From the NCBI GenBank assembly GCA_947174625.1, contig CAMWJT010000011.1, positions 1-14,384 of the forward strand: a DNA stretch of 14,384 nt, written 5' to 3'. Both the position numbers and the translations under genes were made by a program. This document shows, piece by piece, positions 14,376 to 14,384 of this stretch. Position 1 is the first letter of the stretch, and each line of letters begins with the position of its first letter. The notes under the pieces are model-generated. The model saw nothing but the letters and a program-made list of their open reading frames with translations. It was not told the DNA's origin and made no database searches. This DNA comes from an uncultured Ruminococcus sp. (GTDB lineage Bacteria; Bacillota; Clostridia; Oscillospirales; Ruminococcaceae).

Positions 14376-14384
14376 TTGGCTGAA
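14376..14384 (+). CDS. Start of an unidentified gene (partial)
   Basis: Only three codons are inside the window: TTG GCT GAA (Met-Ala-Glu). AGGAG at 14363-14367 is 8 nt upstream, correct spacing for this TTG; the TTG at 14371 is too close to it. In related genomes mre-PBP2 operons are often followed by min genes, but nothing here can confirm that, and the gene has its own strong promoter. Confidence 0.55.

Noticed and set aside
1..14384. CRISPR array, tRNA, rRNA, riboswitch, insertion sequence or prophage genes
   Set aside because: No regularly spaced repeats, cloverleaf-like or conserved RNA signatures, and no transposase, integrase or phage-like proteins were seen; nearly all the sequence is accounted for by housekeeping genes.

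Overview
The window looks like a vegetative chromosomal segment of a Gram-positive, low-to-mid GC anaerobe of the class Clostridia, most likely Ruminococcus or another Oscillospiraceae. The evidence is strong AGGAGG-type ribosome binding sites, extended -10 promoters, the presence of SpoVG, ZapA, a DUF4321 protein and MreBCD with a class B PBP, and the gene order. GC is estimated by eye at about 43-45%. The genus is an inference from family content and layout, not from a search. I see no mobile element, CRISPR array, tRNA, rRNA or riboswitch.

Left block (1-3705, + strand): an extended -10 promoter drives a YfcE/MJ0936-type metallophosphoesterase. A large YfhO-family membrane protein follows, and a Nudix hydrolase of the ADP-ribose pyrophosphatase type overlaps its 3' end by 44 nt. 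A hairpin with a T tract at 3706-3748 is the terminator of the convergent spoVG, the only gene on the minus strand.

Middle block (4116-9530): a 193-bp divergent region separates spoVG from murC. It carries a perfect 13-bp inverted repeat that puts the same sequence about 50 nt upstream of both start codons. murC then starts a compact, overlapping run: murC, a LexA-like regulator without recognisable autocleavage residues, zapA, a long U32-family protein, and dut. A small membrane protein (DUF4321 type) follows after a 54-nt stretch of pure A/T. The run combines peptidoglycan precursor synthesis, Z-ring assembly, probable RNA hydroxylation and dUTP removal.

Right block (9531-14205): a good extended -10 promoter drives mreB, mreC, mreD and a PBP2-type transpeptidase, the rod-shape elongation machinery. 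PBP2 ends in a Thr/Glu-rich tail built on three 12-nt repeats. A near-perfect promoter at 14294-14321 then leads to a gene of which only three codons (TTG start) are inside the window.

Most of the window is ordinary housekeeping DNA. The points worth a second look are: GGCC appears to be absent from all 14.4 kb although CCGG is very common; the LexA-like protein looks non-cleavable and sits in a cell-wall/division operon; the spoVG-murC inverted repeat; and a second set of four cysteines in the C-terminal half of the U32 protein. I found no convincing novel defence or mobile system.
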